Source: Bacillota bacterium (GTDB lineage Bacteria; Bacillota; Clostridia; Acetivibrionales; JAEXSP01). From it: a stretch of DNA of 64,000 nt. Below the pieces are notes generated by a model that made no database searches, was not told where the DNA came from, and was given only the letters and a program-made list of their open reading frames with translations. Below, piece after piece: positions 18,022 through 26,743 of this stretch. Position 1 is the stretch's first letter. Each line of letters begins with the position of its first letter. A program made the translations under genes and the position numbers. The DNA is taken from the NCBI GenBank assembly GCA_023453795.1, contig JAEXSP010000003.1, positions 29,676-93,675 of the forward strand, given 5' to 3'.

Positions 18022-18678
18022 ATGCGTCAGCTAATTATAAAGGATTTTGCAGTCCAAAAGAAAATTATTGTTTTTTTTGTACTGTTTGTAATAGGTTTTA
18101 CACTGGCCTTTAATGTGGATGAAAAGAACGGAAATTTTAATGCCTTTTTACTGTATTTGGTCTGTATTCCAACCTATAGCTTCGTGACCAGAGTTGTTGT
18201 GGAAGAAGAAAAAAACAATACAATCAGGTTTCTGGATTCCCTTCCGGTTACAAGAGACAGTATCGTCTGCTCAAGATATTTGTCAGTGCTTGGGTATACA
18301 TTATTGAATCTTATTGCTTTCACTTCGGTTGACTATCTGTCCAGACTATTTGTATTCGGCAATACGGAAAATACATTAAGAGATTTGGCTGTTGAAACAT
18401 TCTTTAATCTTATCCTTATGCTTGTAAATTCGGTTTACCTTCCTTTTATATATAAGTTTGGCTATAAAAAAGCTGCCATGGTAAATACATTAGCCTTAGT
18501 AGCCATATTTGCAATCATTGGCGCTATAAGCTCTGGCTTTAAGATCTCATCCCCGGATTTTGCAAACAGTTTGATGAAACCTATTAATATTACTTCTGTT
18601 ATCATATTGGTATTAGCATTATATCTTGCTTCAATGGAAGTATCTATTGCTTTGTTTAAACGAAGAAATTTATATTGA
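18022..18678 (+). CDS. ABC-2 type permease
   Basis: 218 residues with about six hydrophobic helices, starting on the base after the ATPase stop. The layout (two helices near the N-terminus, a cytoplasmic loop EEEKNNTIRFLDSLPVTR, four further helices) fits the ABC2_membrane family seen beside YtrA-type regulators. It is the membrane partner of the preceding ATPase. Substrate unknown. Confidence 0.88.
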   Translation: MRQLIIKDFAVQKKIIVFFVLFVIGFTLAFNVDEKNGNFNAFLLYLVCIPTYSFVTRVVVEEEKNNTIRFLDSLPVTRDSIVCSRYLSVLGYTLLNLIAFTSVDYLSRLFVFGNTENTLRDLAVETFFNLILMLVNSVYLPFIYKFGYKKAAMVNTLALVAIFAIIGAISSGFKISSPDFANSLMKPINITSVIILVLALYLASMEVSIALFKRRNLY

Positions 18679-18757
18679 TGATATTTATGTTGTTTATAAA
18701 GAAAGATATGGATATAATAAAAAAAGCAATTAATAAATCAGGGATCCGGAGGGTTTT

Positions 18758-19927
18758 ATGTCTAAGATGCAGCTTATTGCTACAACTGCCTTTGGAATAG
18801 AGGCTGTTGCAGGGAGAGAATTAAAAAAGCTGGGCTACGAAGATCAGCTTATAGAAAACGGAAAGGTTACTTTTGCCGGTGATGAAAATGCGATCTGCCG
18901 GACAAACCTGTGGCTTAGGACAGCGGACAGGGTTCTTTTAAAAATGGGAGAGTTCAAAGCTCTTTCCTTCGAAGAACTGTTTGAAAAGACAAAAGCTCTT
19001 CCGTGGGAAGATTGGATATCTGAGGACGCAGAATTTCCTGTCGAAGGAAAATCTATAGATTCGAAGCTTTTCAGTGTTCCCGACTGCCAGGCAATAGTAA
19101 AGAAGGCGGTTGTTGAAAGGCTTAAAACAAAATATAAGCGTGACTGGTTTGAGGAACAAGGGCCGAAATACAGGATTGAAGTAGCTTTGCTGAAAGACAT
19201 GGCTACATTGACTATAGATACCAGCGGAGCGGGACTTCACAAAAGGGGATATAGAAAACTGGTTAGCGGTGCACCGTTGAAGGAGACGCTTGCTTGCGCA
19301 ATGCTTCTTATAAGCAGATGGAACAAGGACAGGATACTGGTTGACCCCTTCTGCGGTTCAGGCACTATACCGATTGAAGCCGCAATGATAGGCAGGAATA
19401 TTGCCCCGGGGCTTAAAAGGGAATTTGCAGCCGAGGCATGGCCGTCCATTCCCAAAAAGCTGTGGCTGGCAGCCAGAGAAGAAGCAAATGACTTGATTGA
19501 AAATGAACGTGAACTCAGAATTCATGGTTCCGACATAAACGATGAGGTAATGAGTCTTGCGCGTTACCATGCGAAACAGGCTGGAGTTGAAACAGGTATT
19601 CATTTACAGCGGATGCCGATGTCGGAATTAAGATCCAGATACAAGTATGGCTTTATTATCTGCAACCCTCCTTATGGCGAGCGTCTTGGCGAAATGAAGG
19701 AGATAGAAAAACTGTACAAGCAGATGGGAACAGTTTTTAGTTCCTTGGATTCGTGGTCTTACTATGTTATTACCTCACATCCTGAATTTGAGAAGTTGTT
19801 TGGCAGAAGGGCGGATAAAAAAAGGAAGCTTTATAACGGCAGGCTTATGTGCAACTATTACCAGTTCTTTGGACCGCCGCCGCCAAAAATGTCAGTTGAA
19901 AGAGGACAATTTACACCGGATAGTTAA
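18758..19927 (+). CDS. Class I SAM-dependent RNA methyltransferase (RlmL/YpsC-like)
   Basis: A 389-residue protein with an N-terminal THUMP domain (about 45-155) and a UPF0020 methyltransferase domain. SAM motif I is DPFCGSGTIPIEAA and the catalytic motif is NPPYGERL, typical of N2-guanine or N6-adenine methylation of RNA. The length matches Bacillus YpsC, which corresponds to the RlmL half of the E. coli RlmKL fusion that methylates 23S rRNA. CGGAGGG precedes the start. It stands between the ABC operon and the shikimate genes. Exact target base not provable from sequence. Confidence 0.92.
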   Translation: MSKMQLIATTAFGIEAVAGRELKKLGYEDQLIENGKVTFAGDENAICRTNLWLRTADRVLLKMGEFKALSFEELFEKTKALPWEDWISEDAEFPVEGKSIDSKLFSVPDCQAIVKKAVVERLKTKYKRDWFEEQGPKYRIEVALLKDMATLTIDTSGAGLHKRGYRKLVSGAPLKETLACAMLLISRWNKDRILVDPFCGSGTIPIEAAMIGRNIAPGLKREFAAEAWPSIPKKLWLAAREEANDLIENERELRIHGSDINDEVMSLARYHAKQAGVETGIHLQRMPMSELRSRYKYGFIICNPPYGERLGEMKEIEKLYKQMGTVFSSLDSWSYYVITSHPEFEKLFGRRADKKRKLYNGRLMCNYYQFFGPPPPKMSVERGQFTPDS

Positions 19928-20071
19928 AATTCTGTTTTAATTTATTTTATATAGTGGTTAAATTTTATAGGGATAACAGTTTTTATTAGGTTTGACTTCT
20001 GCCAACTAATATATTAATATAGAACAAAGGCGGAACTGCCGTTTTTGTAGCATGGTAGAAAGGGAAAAACT

Positions 20072-21346
20072 ATGATTTTGAAAGTCTGTAAATCAATTAC
20101 CGGGGGAAGAGTAAGAATCCCCGGTTCTAAATCTCATACCATCAGGGCTCTTTTTATTGCCGGTCTTGCCAAGGGAAAGTCTGTAATTTCCGATCCTTTA
20201 GTCTCAAACGATGCCTTATCCGGGGTAGAAGTGTGCAGGGCTTTAGGGGCAGATATATCCATAGAACCAAATAAGTATATCGTACATGGTTTCGGCGGGA
20301 TACCTCATATTCCTTCTGATGTTGTAGATGTGGGGAACTCAGGAACTACCTTGAGATTTGGAGTTATGACCGCTGCTTTAGCGGATGGCTATACAGTCTT
20401 CACGGGAGACCATCAAATCAGAAAAAGGCCGCTGGGTCCGTTAATTGAGGCAATAAACAATCTGGGCGGGGCAGCCTTTTCAACAAGGAACAACGGCATG
20501 GCACCGGTAGTTGTAAAGGGCAGAGCGGCAGGTGGAAAAACACACCTGGATTCAGTTACGTCCCAATTTCTTTCGTCTTTATTGGTAAACTGCCCGCTTC
20601 TTGAGAAGGATACAGAGGTATCTCTTATCAGGCTTAATGAAGTTCCGTATGTTGAAATGACCTTATGGTGGCTTGATAAACAGGGTATCAGATACAGCAA
20701 TGACAATTTTAAAAATTTCATGATTTACGGAAGTCAGGAGTATAAGCCTTTTGACATTACTATTCCCGGAGATTTTTCTTCGGCAACTTTTTTTGCAGTT
20801 CTGGCTGCAATTTCAGGCTGCGAGATATTGCTTGAAAACCTTGATATGACTGATCCTCAGGGCGACAAAGCAGTTCTTTCGATTTTGGAAAGCATGGGGG
20901 CAGTGATAACCTATGAAGAGAATTCCATCAGAGTGAAAGGTAATGGGCTTAAGGGGATGGAGATAGACATGAATTCAATACCGGATGCATTGCCTGCAAT
21001 GGCCGTGGCCGGATGCTTTGCCGAGGGAGAGACCAGACTTGTCAATGTACCCCAGGCCAGGCTCAAGGAGACCGACAGAATACGTGTCATGTTTGAAGAA
21101 TTGTCTAAAATGGGAGCGGATATTGAAGAGCTTCCGGACGGACTTGTTATAAAGAAAAGCCGGTTGAAGGGATGCAGGGTAAAAGGACATTATGATCACC
21201 GTATTGTTATGGCTCTTGCAGTTGCCGGACTGAATATAGACGGGGACACGATCATTGATACCGCAGAAGCAATGAATGTAACCTTCCCCGAATTTGTCGA
21301 GCTGGTTCATTCATGCGGCGGAAATGCAGAACTGACCGAAGGTTGA
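20072..21346 (+). CDS. aroA: 3-phosphoshikimate 1-carboxyvinyltransferase (EPSP synthase)
   Basis: 424 residues, the usual length. It joins phosphoenolpyruvate to shikimate-3-phosphate in the sixth step of the shikimate pathway. Visible motifs: GSKSHTIRALF near the N-terminus (phosphoshikimate binding), the GNSGTTLRFG signature, RPLGPL, and the C-terminal KETDRI. It heads an aroA-aroK-aroC cluster with short gaps, so the last three shikimate steps are encoded together. Cytosolic. Confidence 0.96.
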   Translation: MILKVCKSITGGRVRIPGSKSHTIRALFIAGLAKGKSVISDPLVSNDALSGVEVCRALGADISIEPNKYIVHGFGGIPHIPSDVVDVGNSGTTLRFGVMTAALADGYTVFTGDHQIRKRPLGPLIEAINNLGGAAFSTRNNGMAPVVVKGRAAGGKTHLDSVTSQFLSSLLVNCPLLEKDTEVSLIRLNEVPYVEMTLWWLDKQGIRYSNDNFKNFMIYGSQEYKPFDITIPGDFSSATFFAVLAAISGCEILLENLDMTDPQGDKAVLSILESMGAVITYEENSIRVKGNGLKGMEIDMNSIPDALPAMAVAGCFAEGETRLVNVPQARLKETDRIRVMFEELSKMGADIEELPDGLVIKKSRLKGCRVKGHYDHRIVMALAVAGLNIDGDTIIDTAEAMNVTFPEFVELVHSCGGNAELTEG

Positions 21347-21362
21347 TAAAAGGGGAACGGGA

Positions 21363-21860
21363 ATGAAAAATAACATTGTGCTTATAGGTATGCCAAGCTC
21401 AGGCAAAACTACTACAGGCAAGGTGATTGCCGATATCAAGGGAATGAATTTTGTTGATACCGATCGGCTGATAGAAAAAAAATCCGGCATTTCCTGCAGA
21501 GATATAGTAAGAACCCAAGGACTAAACACATTTCTTGAAATTCAGCAGGAAGCTATTATGGAATTGAATGCAGACAACCATGTGATTGCAACAGGCGGCG
21601 GAGCCATTTACAGCGAGGCTGCGATGGGCTGTCTGAAAAAAGACGGTTTTGTTGCGTTCCTGAAGCTTGACTATGAAGAGCTTATGAACAGGCTGGAGCC
21701 CGGTAGACGGTTTGCCCGGAATGAAGGTCAGTCAATGGCGGATGTATATAAAGAAAGAATGCCCTTATATGAAAAATATGCAGATATAATAATTAATTGT
21801 TCAGGAAAGAGGCCTGACGAAATTGCTAAGGAAATAATTGATGCATTCGAGGTGATATAA
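21363..21860 (+). CDS. aroK: Shikimate kinase
   Basis: 165 residues. Phosphorylates shikimate with ATP. Walker A is GMPSSGKTTTGK, followed by DTDRLIE (shikimate-binding Asp) and ATGGGAI. The LEPGRRFARNE lid segment is present. It lies 16 bases after aroA and one base before aroC, which supports a single transcript. Confidence 0.95.
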   Translation: MKNNIVLIGMPSSGKTTTGKVIADIKGMNFVDTDRLIEKKSGISCRDIVRTQGLNTFLEIQQEAIMELNADNHVIATGGGAIYSEAAMGCLKKDGFVAFLKLDYEELMNRLEPGRRFARNEGQSMADVYKERMPLYEKYADIIINCSGKRPDEIAKEIIDAFEVI

Positions 21861-21861
21861 A

Positions 21862-23040
21862 ATGATGGGAAATACTTTTGGCAGGATGTTCCGGGTTACA
21901 ACAAGCGGAGAATCCTATGCAGGCGGTTTTCGTAAAAGTCCGGGAATACCGAAGGAATTGTATGGCGGCTTAATGACCATTGTTGACGGTGTTCCGCCGG
22001 GATTGAAAATAACAAGTGAAATAATTCAGGAAGAGCTTGATAAAAGAAGGCCGGGACAGTCAGAGCTTGATACTCCTAGGAAGGAAAAGGACAGAGTTTA
22101 TATTTTTTCCGGCGTTATGGAAAATGACCTTTCATCAGGCGCACCTGTAGGTATGATAATTCCTAACGGTGATATTGAAGATGAACATATACAAAAGCAT
22201 TTAAGCTATAAAAGGATTGTCAGGCCGGGTCAGGCTGGGTATACATTTCACAAAAAATACGGTCAGTTTGCAGATGTTATAGGTGCTGGACGAGCATCGG
22301 GAAGGGAAACTGCTTCCCGGGTGGCTGCAGGTGCCATTGCAAAGATTGTGCTGGATTCGATGGGTATAGACGTAATTGCTTTTACAACAGAGATACATGG
22401 AATCAAAGCCGGAGAGATTACATATGAAACAGCTAAAGCGAACTATAGGAAAAATGAACTGAATTGTCCTGATCTTGAAAAGGCGAGGGAAATGATAGAT
22501 GAACTCCTTAAGATTAAGGCGGAGGGAGATTCTGCAGGCGGAGTTGTCGAAGTGATAGCAAAAGGTGTTCCGGCTGGACTGGGAGAGCCTGTTTTTGATA
22601 AGCTCAGCGCAACAATAGCGCATGCTTTGATGTCTATCGGGGCTGTTAAAGGCATAGAATTCGGTGCAGGCTTCAGGCACAGCGAAATGAAAGGATCGGA
22701 ATCAAACGACACTCCTTATTATGATAGCGAAACAGGAAGAGTCAGGTTTAGAACCAATAGGGCGGGAGGTCTGCTCGGAGGCATCTCGAACGGGGAGGAA
22801 ATAAGGATAAGGCTTGCTATAAAGCCTACACCGACTATAACAGTAAAACAGTCTACAGTTGATTTGGATAAGCTGGAAGATGTATCGGCAGAATTCAGGA
22901 CACGAAATGATCCTAGCGTCTGCCCTAGAATTTACCCTGTATGCGAGGCTATGGTAAGAATTGCCATACTGGATGCGTTATTTATGGCTAAAGGGACAAG
23001 AGAATTATGCAATATTGATGAAAAATGGGATAAAATATAA
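21862..23040 (+). CDS. aroC: Chorismate synthase
   Basis: 392 residues. Converts EPSP to chorismate using reduced FMN. The family motifs are present: GESYAGGFRKSPG at the N-terminus, GRASGRETASRVAAGA, and the C-terminal DPSVCPRIYPVCEA. The start has GAGGTGAT upstream; a second ATG follows at once. It is the last gene of the cluster and is directly upstream of spo0A, where many Bacilli and Clostridia have spoIVB instead. Confidence 0.95.
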   Translation: MMGNTFGRMFRVTTSGESYAGGFRKSPGIPKELYGGLMTIVDGVPPGLKITSEIIQEELDKRRPGQSELDTPRKEKDRVYIFSGVMENDLSSGAPVGMIIPNGDIEDEHIQKHLSYKRIVRPGQAGYTFHKKYGQFADVIGAGRASGRETASRVAAGAIAKIVLDSMGIDVIAFTTEIHGIKAGEITYETAKANYRKNELNCPDLEKAREMIDELLKIKAEGDSAGGVVEVIAKGVPAGLGEPVFDKLSATIAHALMSIGAVKGIEFGAGFRHSEMKGSESNDTPYYDSETGRVRFRTNRAGGLLGGISNGEEIRIRLAIKPTPTITVKQSTVDLDKLEDVSAEFRTRNDPSVCPRIYPVCEAMVRIAILDALFMAKGTRELCNIDEKWDKI

Positions 23041-23085
23041 AGCAAGCAAAAAATCTGCATTTTTTAATCAAAAATACGTAAATTT

Positions 23086-23112
23086 AAAGGAATTTGGATT
23101 TTAATATCGAAT
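23086..23112 (+). promoter_or_regulatory. SigH-type promoter of spo0A
   Basis: AAAGGAATT (23086-23094) and ATCGAAT (23106-23112), separated by 11 bases, match the Bacillus subtilis SigH pattern RNAGGAWWW-N11-RNNGAAT at every defined position. The -10 overlaps TATCGAA, one base off the Spo0A box TGNCGAA. This agrees with the known SigH and Spo0A feedback control of spo0A. Confidence 0.82.
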
Positions 23113-23151
23113 AATATATTCATTAAGTTATTTTATAGGGGTATGACTTGT

Positions 23152-23958
23152 ATGGATGAGATTACTATACTTATTGCTGATGATAATGTTGAATTCGGTG
23201 ATTTGCTTAATGAACAGATTAGCAAGGAAGAAGATATTAAAGTACTCGGTGTTGCAAGAGACGGATTGAAGGCTGTCGAAATGATTAAACAGCTTTCGCC
23301 GGATATCGTAATTTTGGACATAATTATGCCTAATCTGGATGGTATAGGTGTCCTGGAAAGGATGCAAAGCCTTCAGCTTGCGCACAAGCCTTTATTTATA
23401 ATGTTGTCTGCAATAGGTCAGGACATATTTGTACAAAGGGCTATTATTTTGGGTGCCGAATACTATATAGTCAAGCCTTTTGACATTGATATTCTTGTTT
23501 CAAGAATAAGACAGATCCATAATGATAACAATAAAAACTCAAATTTGTACGGTAGGATGTTCACTAAGTCTGTACAACAAACAGTAAAACCAAACACCAA
23601 GACAGTAGATCTTGAATTAGAGGTTACCAATCTGCTGCATGATGTAGGAATACCGCCGCATATGGCAGGATACCAGTACTTAAGGGAAGCTATCCTGCAG
23701 GCAGTCAATAATTCCAAGATTTTTTCTTCGGTAACTAAGGTTTTATACCCTGAAGTAGCGACGAAATTCAGTTCTACTCCGCAAAAAGTAGAGAGGGCGA
23801 TCAGAAATGCCATTGAAAGCGCATGGACAAGGGGTAATCAGGATTCTATAGACTCTATGTTCGGGTATACTTTTAATTACAGTAAGGGCAAACCTACTAA
23901 TTCTGAGTTTATTGCGATGATGGCCGACAAATTAAGAATACTTGTAGGAATGAAATAA
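23152..23958 (+). CDS. spo0A: Stage 0 sporulation protein A, master regulator
   Basis: A receiver domain (about 1-120: LIADDN acidic pocket, phospho-acceptor Asp in VILDIIMP, conserved Lys in VKPFD) is joined to the Spo0A-specific DNA-binding domain (from about 155: LLHDVGIPPHMAGYQYLREAI and IRNAIESAWTRG, the recognition part). Phosphorylated Spo0A starts sporulation. The ATG at 23152 is preferred because AGGGG at 23137-23141 is too close to the ATG at 23143. It follows aroC by about 110 bases with its own SigH-type promoter and ends at a bidirectional terminator. The organism is therefore almost certainly a spore former or a descendant of one. Confidence 0.96.
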   Translation: MDEITILIADDNVEFGDLLNEQISKEEDIKVLGVARDGLKAVEMIKQLSPDIVILDIIMPNLDGIGVLERMQSLQLAHKPLFIMLSAIGQDIFVQRAIILGAEYYIVKPFDIDILVSRIRQIHNDNNKNSNLYGRMFTKSVQQTVKPNTKTVDLELEVTNLLHDVGIPPHMAGYQYLREAILQAVNNSKIFSSVTKVLYPEVATKFSSTPQKVERAIRNAIESAWTRGNQDSIDSMFGYTFNYSKGKPTNSEFIAMMADKLRILVGMK

Positions 23959-24024
23959 AGAAGTATTTTCTTGAAAAAAAGCTTCATTTGCTTTTGGAAC
24001 GCTTGTTTTGAAAGTTACTTTAAT

Positions 24025-24056
24025 AAAAATAGGATGGCATTTGCCATCCTATTTTT
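24025..24056. terminator. Bidirectional terminator between spo0A and hup
   Basis: Perfect 14-bp stem AAAAATAGGATGGC / GCCATCCTATTTTT with a 4-base loop. A and T tracts on both flanks make it work for both convergent genes. Confidence 0.93.
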
Positions 24057-24067
24057 ATTTATAAGTA

Positions 24068-24343
24068 TTATTTATTAACCTTATCCTTTAATCCTTTACC
24101 AGCTTTAAATACTGGAGCCTTTGATGCAGGAATAGTGATTTCCTTCTTAGTCTGTGGGTTTCTGCCTTTTCTAGCAGCTCTTTTTCTAACTTCGAAGGTA
24201 CCGAAGCCAACAAGTACTACCTTATCGCCCTGTTTGAGAGTATCTTCTACAGATGCTATAAAAGCATTGAGAGCAGCTTCACTGTTTTTTTTGTTCAATC
24301 CTGATTTGGAAGCTATCGAGTTAACTAAATCTGTTTTATTCAT
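24068..24343 (-). CDS. hup: HU-family DNA-binding protein
   Basis: 91 residues, the standard HU length, with the HU signature GFGTFEVRKRAARKGRNPQT (about 46-65), whose arm enters the DNA minor groove, and the N-terminal MNKTDLVNSIA. Homodimeric nucleoid protein that bends and compacts DNA. Starts behind AGGAGGTAT. It converges on spo0A and ends at the shared terminator. Confidence 0.97.
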   Translation of the reverse strand: MNKTDLVNSIASKSGLNKKNSEAALNAFIASVEDTLKQGDKVVLVGFGTFEVRKRAARKGRNPQTKKEITIPASKAPVFKAGKGLKDKVNK

Positions 24344-24513
24344 GAGTATACCTCCTATATTTGGAATTCGACATTATTTTATAATGAAAGTCGCATGAAG
24401 TCAAGCTTTTAACGATAAATTAGTCAATCAAAACTATTTTTTATTATTCAAAAGCAAAATATTAGTTAAAAAAATTAAAAAACAAAAGATAATAGGCTTT
24501 TATTTGTATTGAA

Positions 24514-24894
24514 TTAGGGTATGACACGTATTTCTATACTGCTAAAACGGCTTTTAATTTTATGGTGGAATGAATTTTCCTTGTGATCATCTGGTGATTC
24601 TCCTACGACTACAATGCTTATTTTGTTGTCCTCAATAAAAGATGATATGGTTTCAACGATATCATCCGATCTCAAAACCGTTAATGCCGCTCCGACAGAT
24701 TTTGAGATGGCAAAGAGGTATTCCAGCGCTTCACCTTCCTTATTGTTATCAAGAAAGTTCCATTCATTTTTTGCAACATGTATTACAAAAAGTTCGCCAT
24801 TCAACTGATCTTTCATTTCAGCGGCCTTCCTTATAAGCCGCTCACATGTTTTTTGCTGGGTTACGCATACCAATATGTGCTGAATAGAATTCAA
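24514..24894 (-). CDS. Universal-stress-protein domain protein (KdpD-Usp-like)
   Basis: 126 residues forming one Usp-like alpha/beta domain: HILVCVTQQKTCERLIRKAA at the N-terminus, a Rossmann-like FVIHV strand, and the SIVVVGESPDD loop. The pattern is closest to the Usp domain found within KdpD sensor kinases, but here it stands alone with no kinase. It lacks the full G-2x-G-9x-G-S/T ATP motif. Role unknown; possibly a nucleotide-binding stress protein. Divergent from the fumarase operon. Confidence 0.75.
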   Translation of the reverse strand: MNSIQHILVCVTQQKTCERLIRKAAEMKDQLNGELFVIHVAKNEWNFLDNNKEGEALEYLFAISKSVGAALTVLRSDDIVETISSFIEDNKISIVVVGESPDDHKENSFHHKIKSRFSSIEIRVIP

Positions 24895-25040
24895 ATATTG
24901 TACACCTTCCTTTATGAAATAAATGTTTAATCGATCCTAATTCATTATACCAAAGTATTGGGAATAAGTTTGTTAACAAAAAGTAAATATCTGATTGAGA
25001 GGGAATAGCCGAATGTACCTCTTTAATTTTAATATGCGGT

Positions 25041-25086
25041 AAGAACTGAAAGGTAGCTTTCAGCTTCTTGCTTTTTGCTTTTCTGT
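25041..25086 (+). terminator. Terminator-like hairpin ahead of the fumarase genes
   Basis: AAGAACTGAAAG (25041-25052) pairs with CTTTCAG-c-TTCTT (25057-25069), with one bulge, followed by CTTTTTGCTTTT. It points in the forward direction 67 bases before the fumarase start, yet no forward gene precedes it, so it ends either a leader (attenuator) or a small RNA from 24895-25040. Confidence 0.55.
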
Positions 25087-25152
25087 ATATTAAAATCTTA
25101 TTGAACAATAGGAAATACCTACCTAAACATTCAATGCTATCGGAGGACAGAG

Positions 25153-25995
25153 ATGAAGGAAATAGAAATAGACAAGATAATTAATGCGGTTGAGGAATTG
25201 TGCAAATCTGCAAACTATAACCTTAATGAAGACATGTTGAATTCATTGGAACATGGAAGAAAACAAGAAAAATCGGATATCGGTAAAGATATACTTGGGA
25301 AGATTTTAAAGAATGCAGAAATAGCCAGGAACGAGAAAATGGCTATATGCCAGGATACGGGAATGGCTGTCGCTTTTGTTGACTTGGGACAGGAAGTCCA
25401 TATAAAGGGAGGCAGCCTGACGGATGCAATAAATGAAGGCGTCCGACGCGGATATAAGAATGGCTTTCTAAGGAAATCCGTTGTTAAAGACCCTTTGGAT
25501 AGGGTTAATACCGGAGATAACACGCCTGCAATCATTCATTATAATGTTGTGGAAGGACAAGAACTCAAAATAACTGTAGCCCCTAAAGGGTTTGGCAGTG
25601 AGAATATGAGTTCTCTAAGGATGCTAAAACCTTCAGACGGCATAGAGGGAGTTAAAAAATTCATTGTTGAAACAGTTGACAAGGCAGGCCCGAATCCATG
25701 TCCGCCTATTGTTGTAGGTGTAGGCATCGGTGGTACTATGGAAAAGGCTGCGTTGATTGCCAAGAAGGCCCTTCTAAGACCGGTAAATGTAAGAAGTAAT
25801 ATTGAGTATGTTGCAAAATTGGAAGAGGAAATGCTGTGCGAAATAAATAAGCTTGGAATAGGTCCATCAGGCTTGGGTGGTTCGACTACTGCACTTGCAG
25901 TTAATATCGAAGTTTACCCCACGCATATTGCAGGACTGCCGATTGCAGTAAACATTAACTGCCATGTTACCAGGCATGCGGAAATTGTACTTTAG
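25153..25995 (+). CDS. Class I fumarate hydratase / Fe-S hydro-lyase, alpha subunit
   Basis: 280 residues, matching the N-terminal half of class I fumarase and the TtdA subunit of tartrate dehydratase. It binds a [4Fe-4S] cluster by three Cys: candidates are in AICQDTG (about 63), PNPCPPIVVG (about 180) and GCGIG-equivalent positions near NCHVTRH. With the beta subunit it interconverts fumarate and malate. GGAGGACAGAG precedes the start. Two-subunit forms are typical of Clostridia. A tartrate or other hydroxy-acid specificity cannot be excluded from sequence. Confidence 0.9.
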   Translation: MKEIEIDKIINAVEELCKSANYNLNEDMLNSLEHGRKQEKSDIGKDILGKILKNAEIARNEKMAICQDTGMAVAFVDLGQEVHIKGGSLTDAINEGVRRGYKNGFLRKSVVKDPLDRVNTGDNTPAIIHYNVVEGQELKITVAPKGFGSENMSSLRMLKPSDGIEGVKKFIVETVDKAGPNPCPPIVVGVGIGGTMEKAALIAKKALLRPVNVRSNIEYVAKLEEEMLCEINKLGIGPSGLGGSTTALAVNIEVYPTHIAGLPIAVNINCHVTRHAEIVL

Positions 25996-26032
25996 TGCAA
26001 TGTAGATGAATAAAATTATTCAGGAGGACAAA

Positions 26033-26584
26033 ATGCATTACGATATTCAAGCTCCATTAGACATGGAGACGGCAAAGAAGCTTAAAGCGGGAGATACCGT
26101 TAATATTAACGGATATATATATGCGGCGAGAGATGCAGCCCATAAGCGAATGATTAATATGCTTGATGAAGGAAAACAGCTTCCTTTCGACGTGAATGGG
26201 CAAATAATATATTATGTAGGCCCTTGCCCTGCCAAAGAAGGACATGTCATTGGATCTGCAGGCCCAACGACAAGCTACAGGATGGATGCATATTCACCGC
26301 GGCTTATAGAACTCGGACTGAAAGGCATGATTGGAAAAGGGCTTCGAGGCAAAGAGGTAGTAGATGCAATGATAAAATGCGGCAGCATATATTTTGGTGC
26401 TATCGGAGGTGCCGGTGCTCTGATTGCAAAGACAATAATCGAGGAAGAAATCATAGCATTTCCGGAGCTTGGCCCTGAAGCTTTAAGAAAGCTTAAGGTT
26501 AAAGATTTCCCTGCTACGGTCATAATTGACTCTTACGGAAATGACCTATACGAAACCGGAAAGCTGAAATATAGGATAATTTGA
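26033..26584 (+). CDS. Class I fumarate hydratase / Fe-S hydro-lyase, beta subunit
   Basis: 183 residues, matching the C-terminal half of class I fumarase (TtdB-like). Motifs: GPTTSYRMD and the MIGKGLRGKEV substrate loop, and GAIGGAGALIAKTI. The ATG at 26033 follows CAGGAGG; the in-frame ATG at 26006 has no site and lies in the gap. It is 37 bases downstream of the alpha subunit, forming one operon. Confidence 0.92.
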   Translation: MHYDIQAPLDMETAKKLKAGDTVNINGYIYAARDAAHKRMINMLDEGKQLPFDVNGQIIYYVGPCPAKEGHVIGSAGPTTSYRMDAYSPRLIELGLKGMIGKGLRGKEVVDAMIKCGSIYFGAIGGAGALIAKTIIEEEIIAFPELGPEALRKLKVKDFPATVIIDSYGNDLYETGKLKYRII

Positions 26585-26629
26585 TTAATTGTTGAATTTT
26601 AATAAAATATGTTGTAAAATTTATTATAA

Positions 26630-26652
26630 ATACATAGTGTATCAACGTTGAT
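26630..26652 (+). promoter_or_regulatory. Palindromes upstream of the chemoreceptor gene
   Basis: ATACATAGTGTAT (26630-26642) is a TACA-TAG-TGTA inverted repeat that recurs at 28312-28322 after the chemoreceptor gene. It runs into the perfect 12-bp palindrome ATCAACGTTGAT (26641-26652). Both could be operators; the regulator is unknown. Confidence 0.4.
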
Positions 26653-26743
26653 ATATTTTAGAACATTCGATGACGTCGGAATGGTATTCAATACTGTTTT
26701 GGGCGTCTTTTTATTTACTCGGATGAATCAGAAGGGAGAAAAC

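Noticed and set aside
20020..20060. Hairpin AAAGGCGG / CTGCCGTTTTT before aroA
   Set aside because: The arms pair in only three G-C steps once the mismatch is counted; not a convincing terminator or attenuator.
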